A stretch of 33,600 nucleotides of DNA from Candidatus Nitrosopelagicus sp. (GTDB lineage: Archaea; Thermoproteota; Nitrososphaeria; Nitrososphaerales; Nitrosopumilaceae). The stretch is taken from contig JAOJYB010000011.1 in assembly GCA_028242535.1 (NCBI GenBank), forward strand, positions 1 to 33,600, read 5' to 3'. This document shows, piece after piece, positions 16,587 through 24,572 of this stretch; the first letter of the stretch is position 1, and each line of letters begins with the position of its first letter. The notes under the pieces were generated by a model. It was given only the letters and a program-made list of their open reading frames with translations, was not told where the DNA came from and ran no database searches. The position numbers and the translations under genes are program-made.

Positions 16587-16675
16587 TATATTTTTTCGAA
16601 TATGTTTGCTTAAGGTTGTTACTATTTTTTAAAATTATTTCTTAAATTTATCTTTCTTAGCTATTTGTCTTAAAA

Positions 16676-16792
16676 TTAGTGTATTGTTGAACCACCTGAA
16701 ACTATAATATTTTCTCCAGTTATGTAATTTGCATTTTTAGATATAACACTTGAGAGATGTATAGTTTCTTCAATTATACTAACTATCAAATA
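16676..16792 (-). pseudogene. Remnant of a short-chain dehydrogenase gene (C-terminal end only)
   Basis: On the minus strand the frame ending at the TAA of 16676-16678 encodes about 38 residues closing with NANYITGENIIVSGG and STIH. This is the standard C-terminus of FabG-like SDRs (Y-x-TGE/Q-x-x-x-V-GG) and matches ANYITGENILITGG at the end of the intact SDR at 17303-18049. An in-frame stop lies just upstream near 16793-16795 and no Rossmann or YxxxK region remains, so the rest has been lost. The DNA differs at many third positions from the intact gene, so it is not a recent copy. Confidence 0.7.
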
Positions 16793-16805
16793 CTAACTAT
16801 CGAAT
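16778..16805. repeat. 14-base tandem duplication
   Basis: ACTAACTATCAAAT at 16778-16791 is followed directly by ACTAACTATCGAAT at 16792-16805, one mismatch in 14. It lies at the broken end of the SDR remnant, in the gap between the flippase and hydratase genes. Confidence 0.8.
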
Positions 16806-16872
16806 TATATTGTAAATAATGTCACTGATTACAAATAAGCATAGACACTCGAAAAATCATGGTGTTTAATAG

Positions 16873-17316
16873 ATGATTGAACCAACCGATGCTAAATTAG
16901 ACAATCTCCATATAGGACAAAAAATAGAATTTACTGAAGTTATTTCTGAATCAATGGTTGAAAAATTTGCCAAGTTGTCAGGAGATTATAATCCACATCA
17001 TATGGACGAGTCTTACGCTGAGAAAACTAAGTTTAAAAAAAGAATTTGTCATGGAATGTTGTTGGCATCATTATTTTCTAGGTTGACTGGAATGTATTTA
17101 CCTGGAAAAGGTTCCTTATTCTTCTCTCAATCTCTAAACTTTATTTCACCTGCTTTTATTGATGATAAAGTTACAGTAGAAGGGGAAATCGTTAAAATCA
17201 GTCGTTCTACTGGAATGGTTACAATCAAAACAATAATTAAAAAAGAAAATAATATACGACTTATTACTGGGGATGCAAAAGTAATAATTCAGGAATCTGA
17301 TCTTGCTAGCCGATAA
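16873..17316 (+). CDS. MaoC-like (R)-specific enoyl hydratase
   Basis: A 147-aa single hot-dog domain. LSGDYNPHHMD at residues 35-45 is the hydratase-2 motif, with the catalytic pair Asp38 and His43. KRICHGML follows and forms the rest of the active site. PhaJ and MaoC relatives add water to trans-2-enoyl thioesters to give (R)-3-hydroxyacyl thioesters, or run the reverse dehydration. It is the first gene of a four-gene run with an SDR reductase, an acyl carrier protein and an acyl-AMP ligase. Together these could process a short 3-hydroxy- or enoyl-acyl chain. The 3' end overlaps the SDR gene by 14 bases. No clear TATA box was found upstream. Confidence 0.85.
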   Translation: MIEPTDAKLDNLHIGQKIEFTEVISESMVEKFAKLSGDYNPHHMDESYAEKTKFKKRICHGMLLASLFSRLTGMYLPGKGSLFFSQSLNFISPAFIDDKVTVEGEIVKISRSTGMVTIKTIIKKENNIRLITGDAKVIIQESDLASR

Positions 17317-18049
17317 ACATATTCTAATCACTGGGGCCAACGGCGGAATTGGTTTTGCAATTACAAAATTATTAGTAAAACAAAAATCTAAATTAACTTT
17401 ACTTTATCACGAAAATAATCAGAATATTGAAAAACTGAAGAATGAGTCAAGTGAATCATGTGATATTGAAATTAAAAAAGTGGATCTTACAAATACAATG
17501 GAATTGGATAAGATTATCACTTCTATTTTGGAAAAACACCCAATAGATATTTTCATTCATTCTCCAGCATATCCGGCTCAACACAAGCCTTTTATGAAAA
17601 CAACCTGGAATGATTTTCAAAAACAATTTGATTTGCAAACCAAGTCATTTTTTCAAATTTCAAAATATCTTATTCCTCATATGAAATCTAAAAAATCTGG
17701 TAAAATAATATCTATTTTGACTGCTTATGTAGCTGGAAAACCTCCTAATGGTGTAGTAGACTATGTAGTTGGAAAATATTCATTATTGGGACTTACAAAG
17801 TGTATGGCTACAGAATTAGGTTCATTTGGTATTAGAGTTAACTCTGTATCTCCATCTATGGTAAATACTCCGTTAACCGAACCTTTACCTGAATACTTAA
17901 AGAAAATGATAAAATCACAAGTACCGCTTGAAAATAGATTAGCAGAACCTTCAGAAGTTGCAGAAGTAGTTCTTTTCTTATGCACAGACGGTGCTAATTA
18001 TATCACTGGTGAAAATATTCTTATCACTGGTGGTTACTCGATGCGTTGA
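17303..18049 (+). CDS. Short-chain dehydrogenase/reductase, FabG-like
   Basis: A 248-aa classical SDR. The cofactor loop is GANGGIG at residues 11-17. The catalytic set is Ser137, Tyr154 and Lys158 (YVVGK), and the end is ANYITGENILITGG. The usual NAG after the fourth strand reads HSPA, a variation within the family. FabG-type enzymes reduce 3-oxoacyl thioesters to 3-hydroxyacyl thioesters. Placement between a MaoC hydratase and an acyl carrier protein fits that role, although sugar or other alcohol dehydrogenation cannot be excluded. Translation starts at TTG 17303 inside the end of the hydratase gene; the conserved first strand begins six codons later and no ATG is available. Confidence 0.85.
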   Translation: MLADKHILITGANGGIGFAITKLLVKQKSKLTLLYHENNQNIEKLKNESSESCDIEIKKVDLTNTMELDKIITSILEKHPIDIFIHSPAYPAQHKPFMKTTWNDFQKQFDLQTKSFFQISKYLIPHMKSKKSGKIISILTAYVAGKPPNGVVDYVVGKYSLLGLTKCMATELGSFGIRVNSVSPSMVNTPLTEPLPEYLKKMIKSQVPLENRLAEPSEVAEVVLFLCTDGANYITGENILITGGYSMR

Positions 18050-18058
18050 TGATGAAAA

Positions 18059-18295
18059 ATGCCAATTGATACTAACGAATTAGATATGAAGCTAGAGGAA
18101 ATATTAAAAAAGATTGGATTAGATGATATTAATTTAGAAAGTACAATCGAAGATATTCCAGATTGGGATTCATTTACACACATTCAACTCATTGACGCGA
18201 TTGAAGAGAAATTTAAGATTGAAATAGAATTTAATGATGCAATAATAATGACATCAATTCCGATTATAAAGAAGAAAATAATGAATTATTTGTAA
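18059..18295 (+). CDS. Acyl carrier protein
   Basis: A 78-aa acidic helical protein with the carrier-protein layout. It has a first amphipathic helix, then IEDIPDWDSFTHIQLI, in which Ser38 of the D-S pair is the expected 4'-phosphopantetheine site, then EEKFKIEIEF and a last helix. The usual DSL reads DSF here, a variation also seen in carrier proteins of secondary pathways. The setting, between an SDR and an AMP-forming acyl ligase, supports transport of an activated acyl chain. Acyl carrier proteins are uncommon in archaea, which build isoprenoid rather than fatty-acid lipids, so its presence is notable. A phosphopantetheinyl transferase would be required and is not in this window. The stop overlaps the ligase ATG (TAATG). 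Confidence 0.88.
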   Translation: MPIDTNELDMKLEEILKKIGLDDINLESTIEDIPDWDSFTHIQLIDAIEEKFKIEIEFNDAIIMTSIPIIKKKIMNYL

Positions 18296-19899
18296 TGGAA
18301 GAAAATATATCACTCATAAAGCATCAACAAATTTCTAAAAAGTTTAAAATTGATTATAACAATATCAGAGAATTATTCTATGAAAAGGTGAAAGATGGAC
18401 CTGATGATATATTCTTAATTAGTCCAGGAGAAAATACAGTTGAATTTACATATGCGAAGCTAAAATTGTTAATAAAAAATACATATAATATTTTTAGAAG
18501 CCTAGAATTAAAAAGTAAAGATAGAGTTAGTCTAATTTTTCACAATTCGCCTGAATTCGTAGCATTGTATTTTTCTGCATTATGCTTCGGTCTTACTGCT
18601 GTACCAATAAATCCAGATATTGCGTCAAAAGAGATGAGATACATCATAAATGATAGTAAATCTAAAGCGATTTTTTATAGTAATGTGTTAGAATCCAAGA
18701 TTAAAAATATTAAAAATTTAGATGATGTAAAACTAAAAAAGATCACATCGATAAATGATCAAGAATTTTCTTTAAAAAATGATGACAGTTTTGAGGAAAA
18801 TGAAATTTCCGTCTATGACGCTGCAGTTACGCTTTATACTTCAGGAACATCTGGGAATCCAAAAGGTGTTATATTATCACATCTAAATTTACTTTCCAAA
18901 TCGAAAGCCATTTCAGAATGGTTCCATTTTGATACAAAAACCAGAGCACTTTGTATTTTACCATTGGATCATATAGCTTGGCAAGTTACCAACTTACTGT
19001 CTCCGCTTTATCAAGGCGGTTCTACAGTAATTGTTCAAGAAAAAGTGAGTTTACGATCTTTTTGGGATTTAGTAAACAGATATGACGTAACTTGGACAAG
19101 TGGGATGGCATCGATTTTGCCAATCTTGTTAAGCAGATCCAAAGAAAGGAAAGATCAAACATTAAAGGCAATACTATGTGGTGGGCAAATATTAACTAGA
19201 ACAGTACAAAAACAGTTTGAAGATAGATTCAAAGTACCTATCTTTGATGGATATGGATTAACTGAAACTACTGGTTTTACGTGTATCAATGGTTTTCCTG
19301 CGGAAAAAAGAAGAATTGGATCAATTGGAAAAGTATTACCAGCGAATGAAATGACAATATTGGATGAAAATAGTAAAGATGTGGGCGAAAATAATGTTGG
19401 TGAGATTTGTATTCGTGGCTATAACGTAACCAGTGGTTATCTAGGATTAAAAGAAAAAAATAAGGAATCGTTTCGAGACGGATGGTTCCACAGTGGAGAT
19501 TTTGGTTGGAAAGATTCAGATGGATTCTTTTATTTTCAAGGTAGAGAAGATTTTTTGATTATAAAGGGAGGAATGAATATCTATCCTGCAGAATTGGAAA
19601 ATGTGTTATATCAACACCCAGATATTATTGAATGTGCAGTAATAGGTATTCCACATAAATTGCTAGGAGAAGACATATGTGCATTTGTGAAATGCAAAGA
19701 AGAGAGTGAAGTATCGGAAATGGAATTAAAAGAATTTTGTAAAAATAATATTGGTGGTTTTAAACAACCACAAAAAATAGTTATCATAAATCTGCTTGAT
19801 GATTTAGATGATATACCAAAAGGGCCTACAAAAAAAATTCTTTATAGAGATCTGAAAAAATACTATATGGAAAAATACCAAAAAAACTCAAAGAATTAA
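18295..19899 (+). CDS. AMP-forming acyl-CoA/acyl-ACP synthetase
   Basis: A complete ANL-superfamily adenylating enzyme of 534 aa. The P-loop TLYTSGTSGNPKGV is at about 179-192, YGLTETTG carries the A5 motif, WFHSGDFG the ATP-ribose Asp, and GREDFLIIKGGMNIYP the hinge. The acyl-adenylate lysine lies in PKGPTKKILYRD about 20 residues from the end. It activates a carboxylic acid with ATP and loads it on CoA or a carrier protein. Because it overlaps the carrier-protein gene by one base, an acyl-ACP ligase similar in logic to DltA is likely. The sequence looks more like fatty acyl-CoA ligases than D-alanine ligases, so the acid is probably an acyl chain. Its end faces the MBOAT gene 65 bases away. 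Confidence 0.92.
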   Translation: MEENISLIKHQQISKKFKIDYNNIRELFYEKVKDGPDDIFLISPGENTVEFTYAKLKLLIKNTYNIFRSLELKSKDRVSLIFHNSPEFVALYFSALCFGLTAVPINPDIASKEMRYIINDSKSKAIFYSNVLESKIKNIKNLDDVKLKKITSINDQEFSLKNDDSFEENEISVYDAAVTLYTSGTSGNPKGVILSHLNLLSKSKAISEWFHFDTKTRALCILPLDHIAWQVTNLLSPLYQGGSTVIVQEKVSLRSFWDLVNRYDVTWTSGMASILPILLSRSKERKDQTLKAILCGGQILTRTVQKQFEDRFKVPIFDGYGLTETTGFTCINGFPAEKRRIGSIGKVLPANEMTILDENSKDVGENNVGEICIRGYNVTSGYLGLKEKNKESFRDGWFHSGDFGWKDSDGFFYFQGREDFLIIKGGMNIYPAELENVLYQHPDIIECAVIGIPHKLLGEDICAFVKCKEESEVSEMELKEFCKNNIGGFKQPQKIVIINLLDDLDDIPKGPTKKILYRDLKKYYMEKYQKNSKN

Positions 19900-19964
19900 A
19901 TCAATCACAAATATCATATAATTATTGTCTCAACTAACTTTTCACTATGTTAAATTATCATTTA

Positions 19965-21440
19965 CTAAAATTTAAAATATATGAAATCGGTTGGATTACC
20001 ATCATATAATAATAAAATTGATAAAATTCCAGACACTAAGAACAAACACCAGTAATAATAGTTCATATTAGCAAATTTTTCTACTAGATTATTCTTTTTG
20101 TACGAAATAAAGTGTATAACGATGAATAAAATCATTAAAAAGATTGATATTTTGTGTGATTGGATAACTGAAATTGTTTCAATTATTTGGAAATCAAGAA
20201 TAATATATTTTTGCATCGAATAAAATAGATGACTCATATCAGGTATTCTAAATGCAAGAAATGAGAAAAATATCAAATATTGTGTGGTTAAGATCGAAAA
20301 AATTTTTCCAAATTTAGTTTTAAAGAATTTATGATTATATAAAAATGGAATTTTACGTCTTAGAATAGTATGAATGCCTACAAATATTCCTTGTAGTATA
20401 CCAAAAATGAGAAAATTCCAACCGTCTCCATGCCAGAATCCAATTAACATAAAAGCAATCATCAGACCAAGAAATATTCTTAATGATGAGTTTCTATTTT
20501 TAAAAATTAGTGGTAAGTATAGATAATCTCTTATCCATAATGACAGACTTATGTGCCATTTGTTCCAGAATTGAGTTGGAGATGTTGCAAAATAAGGTTT
20601 ATTGAAATTTGCAGGTATTTTAAATCCAAGAATAAGAGCAGCGCCAATTGCAATATCAGTATATCCCGAGAAGTCACCATATACTTGTACCGCAAATGCT
20701 AAAGCTCCTAAAATAATTGTAAATGACTCTGCTCCAATTGGGTTGAAAAATATATCATCTACCAGAGGTGCAATATTATCAGCAAAAAACATCTTCTTGA
20801 TAAATCCAAATGCCATTAGTGTAATTCCAAATTTTATATTTACACTCTGAAAAACTATCTTTCGAATATTTCCTCCTGTATTATACTCTTGAATTTTTTC
20901 ACGTAGTTGTGGTAAGAATTGTTTTGCTCTCAAAATCGGACCTGCTACAAGCTGTGGGAAAAATGCAACGAATAATGCAAATTCAGAAAATCTCTTACTA
21001 GGCTCAAGTGAACCCCTGTAGACATCAATGGTATAGCTCAACGTTTGAAATGTATAGAAAGAAATTCCAAGTGGCAAGACTAAATTATAATATGGAATTG
21101 CAGTGGCTAAATCAAAATAATTTCCTAAAATATTAAATTGCAATATTGCAAAATCTGTATATTTAAAGAATCCAAGTAAACCAAGGTTTCCAATTAAGCT
21201 TATACTTAGAAGTATTTTTTTTGTTGATTTTTCTTTTGAATTATAAATCATTTTTGCAAGATAATAATCAAGTACCGTTGAAAAAATCAATAAAACAATT
21301 AGATAATTACTAGAAAAATAAAAAAAGTAATAACTTCCGCCCAACAGTATTAAATGTTGAAATTTTCGATGTTTGATTATTGCAATAGCTGCTAAAATAA
21401 AAACAAAAAAAACAACGAAATCAATTGTTGTAAAGATCAT
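19965..21440 (-). CDS. MBOAT O-acyltransferase (AlgI/DltB-like)
   Basis: A polytopic 491-aa membrane protein with about ten or more hydrophobic segments. It carries the AlgI/DltB signatures: LPLGISFYTFQTLSYTIDVYRG near 122-143, FPQLVAGPI near 161-169, VQVYGDFSGYTDIAIG near 251-266, FWNKWHISLS at 291-300, and the catalytic histidine His337 in GFWHG. Family members pass an acyl or alanyl group from a cytosolic thioester across the membrane to a partner on the outside. The adjacent SGNH protein gene overlaps by four bases and lies upstream in the same operon. The acyl carrier and ligase encoded convergently at 18059-19899 could provide the donor thioester. Confidence 0.92.
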   Translation of the reverse strand: MIFTTIDFVVFFVFILAAIAIIKHRKFQHLILLGGSYYFFYFSSNYLIVLLIFSTVLDYYLAKMIYNSKEKSTKKILLSISLIGNLGLLGFFKYTDFAILQFNILGNYFDLATAIPYYNLVLPLGISFYTFQTLSYTIDVYRGSLEPSKRFSEFALFVAFFPQLVAGPILRAKQFLPQLREKIQEYNTGGNIRKIVFQSVNIKFGITLMAFGFIKKMFFADNIAPLVDDIFFNPIGAESFTIILGALAFAVQVYGDFSGYTDIAIGAALILGFKIPANFNKPYFATSPTQFWNKWHISLSLWIRDYLYLPLIFKNRNSSLRIFLGLMIAFMLIGFWHGDGWNFLIFGILQGIFVGIHTILRRKIPFLYNHKFFKTKFGKIFSILTTQYLIFFSFLAFRIPDMSHLFYSMQKYIILDFQIIETISVIQSHKISIFLMILFIVIHFISYKKNNLVEKFANMNYYYWCLFLVSGILSILLLYDGNPTDFIYFKF

Positions 21441-22420
21441 TGTTCTTTCATCTCTGTTAATAACATCTTAGCAATTTCTTGAGAATAGAAATCTGTTTTT
21501 TTATCATGAGAAATTAAATGATCATGATCTACCCAAATATCTAACTCATCATCATATTTGTCATGTAATCTAAAAACCTCAAAATCAAATTCTTGTTCTA
21601 AATTCTCTAGCATATCGTCAAAAATTTGTTTTTGTTGAATAGGTAATTGCTCTAACCAATTTTTGTGATGTGGAACAGTGAAAATTATTACTTCAATTTC
21701 GTTACTATGAAGTTCATGAATTAATTCTTTTAACGCAGCATATGTTCTATTTTTTTCCATAGGATAGATTTCATTTCCTCTGAAACTTGCTAATTTCCCA
21801 CCCACTTCAAGATCTTTTTGTTCAGCAGGAATTTTTGCATTATCGTCCTTTAGAAAAAAAGGTGTGTTTGGATATGGTCTTTGTAATACTTCATCATATT
21901 TTCCATCCCATGTCTGGAGAAAATGATTTATTGTATTGATTGTTGCAAATTTTGGATTATCAATCAATCCGGAGTTTAACGGAAGTGAAAAAACTGTTAA
22001 GAAATCTCTAGCTCTTGGAAGTTCAATAAATGAATCTATAGGTTTTTCAATTGTACTTCTTCCATGACTGTAAAATGTTTGATAAGCTATACCATAAATT
22101 ACAATTTCTGGTTTTTGAGAAATAACCAAATCTACAGTTCTTAATCTCTCTTCAGCGTCAAATGAACCTTGACCTAAGTGAAAAACTGTATGATTATGAC
22201 CTTCAATACTTAAAATATCTGATACTATAGTTGGATTAATTGCAAAAGTATGACTAGAACCAAAAATAAATATTTTTTCATCCGGTAACTCTTGCAAATA
22301 AAATTTTTCATGTTCTTCATATACATAATCTGGTAAACTTGACATGGTTGCAAAAAATATTGTAAATGCAATTGAAAAGGAAATAATCAAACAAAATACT
22401 ATTTTTTTATTGCTGATCAA
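21437..22420 (-). CDS. Membrane-anchored SGNH-fold protein (DltD/AlgJ/AlgX-like partner of MBOAT)
   Basis: A 327-aa protein with one N-terminal hydrophobic segment (about residues 6-25) acting as signal anchor, placing the rest outside the membrane. IFIFGSSHTF gives the block I serine (Ser56), and WVDHDHL near the end supplies the D-x-x-H pair (Asp298, His301). The order fits SGNH hydrolases and the DltD/AlgJ/AlgX proteins that finish acyl transfer for an MBOAT enzyme. The gene begins at a TTG at 22420, as no ATG occurs before the anchor, and ends overlapping the MBOAT start (ATGA). It probably places the acyl group on a surface glycan or S-layer sugar. Plain esterase activity is an alternative. 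Confidence 0.78.
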   Translation of the reverse strand: MISNKKIVFCLIISFSIAFTIFFATMSSLPDYVYEEHEKFYLQELPDEKIFIFGSSHTFAINPTIVSDILSIEGHNHTVFHLGQGSFDAEERLRTVDLVISQKPEIVIYGIAYQTFYSHGRSTIEKPIDSFIELPRARDFLTVFSLPLNSGLIDNPKFATINTINHFLQTWDGKYDEVLQRPYPNTPFFLKDDNAKIPAEQKDLEVGGKLASFRGNEIYPMEKNRTYAALKELIHELHSNEIEVIIFTVPHHKNWLEQLPIQQKQIFDDMLENLEQEFDFEVFRLHDKYDDELDIWVDHDHLISHDKKTDFYSQEIAKMLLTEMKEQ

Positions 22421-22590
22421 TCAAAATCACTTATATCTCACATATAGCAACTTCTGGATTTGTAAATAGTTATCTACTAAAAGTCATCAAAATAGTATTT
22501 CCTAAAGTTAAAATTGTCACTTATTGATCTATGTAATTTCCTCATCTAGTATAATCTGCTGATAATTTTTCTAATTTAAAATCGTACGTC

Positions 22591-22602
22591 TAATTTAAAT
22601 AT
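22591..22602 (+). promoter_or_regulatory. TATA-like box upstream of the START-domain gene
   Basis: TAATTTAAATAT is centred about 20 bases before the TTG at 22617. It supports TTG 22617 as a leaderless start rather than the ATG at 22647. Confidence 0.45.
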
Positions 22603-22616
22603 AGAATTACTATCAT

Positions 22617-23066
22617 TTGAAAATATTGTCTGTTATAACATTTTCAATGGATTTTTCTTCTCCGAAAGATAAATTATTAAAACTACTAACTGACTATGTT
22701 GAATTTCCAAAGTATCTTCCTCATCAAATAAAATCAGTAGAAATTATAGAAAAAACTAATGATTATATTATCACTGAAGAAACTCTACATTTCTCTACTG
22801 TTATTTCAAAAACTTTCAAGCAACAAACAAAACATTATGCTTATTCAAATAATGTGCTTAAAAGTCAAATACTTAGCGGACCGGCAAAAAATTCTACCAT
22901 TGAGATTATACTTGATGAAAAAAATTCTATTTCTCATATTATTGTAAATATAGACATTAAACTAGAATTCAAATACAAATTTCTATCGCCTCTCATAAAA
23001 AAATCTTATAAGACTTTTTTGATGAGTATTCTTTATAAGATGCAGAGCATTGCAAATTCAACATGA
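22617..23066 (+). CDS. START/SRPBCC-domain protein (Coq10/polyketide-cyclase-like)
   Basis: A 149-aa protein with the helix-grip layout. A first strand ILSVITFSMDF is followed by the short helix SPKDKLLKLLTDY, then FPKYLPHQIKSVEIIEK, a run of alternating strands, and a long C-terminal helix. The pattern D/E-F-P-K-Y-L-P is common in Coq10-like proteins, which bind hydrophobic ligands such as quinones or lipids. Starting at TTG 22617 keeps the first beta strand complete and agrees with the TATA box. The oxygenase gene follows after six bases, so both are probably on one transcript. The ligand is unknown; a lipid carrier or acyl intermediate is possible given the setting. Confidence 0.65.
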   Translation: MKILSVITFSMDFSSPKDKLLKLLTDYVEFPKYLPHQIKSVEIIEKTNDYIITEETLHFSTVISKTFKQQTKHYAYSNNVLKSQILSGPAKNSTIEIILDEKNSISHIIVNIDIKLEFKYKFLSPLIKKSYKTFLMSILYKMQSIANST

Positions 23067-23072
23067 GAAAAA

Positions 23073-23750
23073 ATGACTATAATTAATTGGGAAAATGTAT
23101 CTACACATTCTACTACATTCCAAAACCAATCTCCCTTTAAATTTGGATTTGTAGAAACTATATTTGAAAATTCATTTTATCAGAAACTTTTTGAAACTTA
23201 TCCTAAATTAAATGAGTTTAAAGACTCATCAGATATGTCAAAATCTCAATTTGTAATGGAATGGGGAAAAGAAAAATATGAACATATGGAGCCTGTAATT
23301 CCTGGAGAAGATCCTAAGTTTGGTAAAGAATGGAATGAACTAAAAGTATATGCCGAATCTGAAGAGTTTATCAAAATGTGGAGAGATTTTTCTGGAGTGC
23401 CTGTTAACAAAATAAAGGCTTTCAAATTTATTGCATATCGTAATGGGGGTTTTCAATTACCACATATTCATAATGTTGGTCCTAGCACAGTACAACTTTT
23501 CTTTTACTTTTCAAAAGGTTGGAAGGAAGGTGAAGCTGGTGGAACATATATGGCATCTGAAGAAGATGAATCAAAAATAATTTTTGAACCATATAATTTA
23601 GATAATACTATGGCAATATTTCATGATGGTCCTACCTCTGCACATGGAACTAGAATGATAACTAATAATCTTGAAAGAAAGGCCCTTCAAATAACATTGG
23701 AAGAATATAATGATGAAACTGGATGGACTGGCGGTAATCACAAAATCTAA
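23073..23750 (+). CDS. 2-oxoglutarate/Fe(II) oxygenase-like protein with an H-x-H metal motif
   Basis: A 225-aa protein with the double-stranded beta-helix pattern of prolyl-hydroxylase-type oxygenases. AYRNGGFQLPHIHNVG is followed by VQLFFYFSKGW, EAGGTYM, a strand with AIFHDGPTSAHGTRM, and ERKALQITLEEY. Candidate metal ligands are His131 and His191, and Arg202 could hold 2-oxoglutarate. The usual H-x-D reads H131-I-H133, so the carboxylate ligand is replaced by histidine. A changed metal site, a non-haem dioxygenase without 2-oxoglutarate, or an inactive protein are all possible. It is co-transcribed with the START-domain gene (six-base gap). The substrate is unknown; glycan or lipid hydroxylation would fit. 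Confidence 0.6.
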   Translation: MTIINWENVSTHSTTFQNQSPFKFGFVETIFENSFYQKLFETYPKLNEFKDSSDMSKSQFVMEWGKEKYEHMEPVIPGEDPKFGKEWNELKVYAESEEFIKMWRDFSGVPVNKIKAFKFIAYRNGGFQLPHIHNVGPSTVQLFFYFSKGWKEGEAGGTYMASEEDESKIIFEPYNLDNTMAIFHDGPTSAHGTRMITNNLERKALQITLEEYNDETGWTGGNHKI

Positions 23751-23785
23751 GATATTCATGTAAATTATTACTGTATTTTCTAGTC

Positions 23786-23795
23786 TTTATTATAA
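23786..23795 (+). promoter_or_regulatory. TATA-like box upstream of the CMP-sugar synthetase gene
   Basis: TTTATTATAA is centred 20 bases before the TTG at 23810. That spacing matches other leaderless genes here and favours the TTG, although the ATG at 23840 would also be in range with a short leader. Confidence 0.4.
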
Positions 23796-23809
23796 CTCAT
23801 AAGAAAAAT

Positions 23810-24493
23810 TTGAATAGTAGGTTCAAGAGTTTCATAATTATGTCCGAGAAAAGAAAAACATATTTTGTTATTCCTGCTAGAAGAGATTCAAAAGGTTTTC
23901 CATTTAAAAATAGAAAATTATTAGATTATACCATTAATCAGATTCCCTTAAAATTACATAAAAACACAATTGTGACTACTAATGATGAGAAAATAATTGA
24001 AAAGTTATCTCAATCAGAGATAAATATCTTGGAACGTGATGAGAAATTATCTCTAGATAGTACAAACATTAGAGATGTAATGGAAGATGTGATAGATAAA
24101 TTTTCTTTGGATTATTCTGATACAATTATTATGTTGTATCTAACATCACCTGAAAGAAAATTTTCAGACATAGAAAAAATATTAGATATTTACAAAGAAA
24201 ACAATATCTCAACACTAACGTGTTGTATGGAACCTAAATCTCATCCATGTCTATGTTTCCTAAAACAAGATAATAATCGTGGTAAACAAATTATTGAACA
24301 TGATCTACCTCGAAGACAGGATTACCCAGAATGCTTTGAATTAAGTCATTTTGTATGCATTTTTCAAGTTGGAATAATCAACAAATTAAATAAAAATATG
24401 TATAATGAAAATACCTATTTTCATAAAATTAATTCAAGTATAGATGTTGATCATGAAACTGATTTTAAAGAATTTTTACAAAAAAATCAATAA
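23810..24493 (+). CDS. CMP-nonulosonic acid synthetase (NeuA/PseF/LegF-like)
   Basis: A cytidylyltransferase of 227 aa. FVIPARRDSKGFPFKN near residues 19-34 is the CTP-binding signature of CMP-sialic acid synthetases. TIVTTNDEKI, LDSTNIRDVMEDV, LYLTSPERK and DVDHETDF near the end (where D-V-D-x-x-x-D binds metal) follow in family order. It activates a nonulosonic acid with CMP, and the full-length synthase at 24573-25628 directly downstream probably makes that acid. Start choice: TTG 23810 agrees with the TATA box, and ATG 23840 would give a protein ten residues shorter with the motif intact. A 79-base gap precedes the NeuB gene. Confidence 0.85.
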   Translation: MNSRFKSFIIMSEKRKTYFVIPARRDSKGFPFKNRKLLDYTINQIPLKLHKNTIVTTNDEKIIEKLSQSEINILERDEKLSLDSTNIRDVMEDVIDKFSLDYSDTIIMLYLTSPERKFSDIEKILDIYKENNISTLTCCMEPKSHPCLCFLKQDNNRGKQIIEHDLPRRQDYPECFELSHFVCIFQVGIINKLNKNMYNENTYFHKINSSIDVDHETDFKEFLQKNQ

Positions 24494-24544
24494 TTAATTT
24501 GATCCTTAATTCTATTATTATCGCAACTACAAAAATTATTACCA

Positions 24545-24553
24545 TTAAATATG
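24545..24553 (+). promoter_or_regulatory. TATA-like box upstream of the full-length NeuB gene
   Basis: TTAAATATG is centred 24 bases before the ATG at 24573, supporting that ATG over the second one at 24585 and suggesting a separate promoter for the three-gene NeuB operon. Confidence 0.35.
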
Positions 24554-24572
24554 AGAAATTCTCTTTTTATGT

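Noticed and set aside
19900-19964. Possible bidirectional terminator between the ligase and MBOAT genes
   Set aside because: The 65-base gap is AT-rich but I see no stem of useful length, only short T runs.
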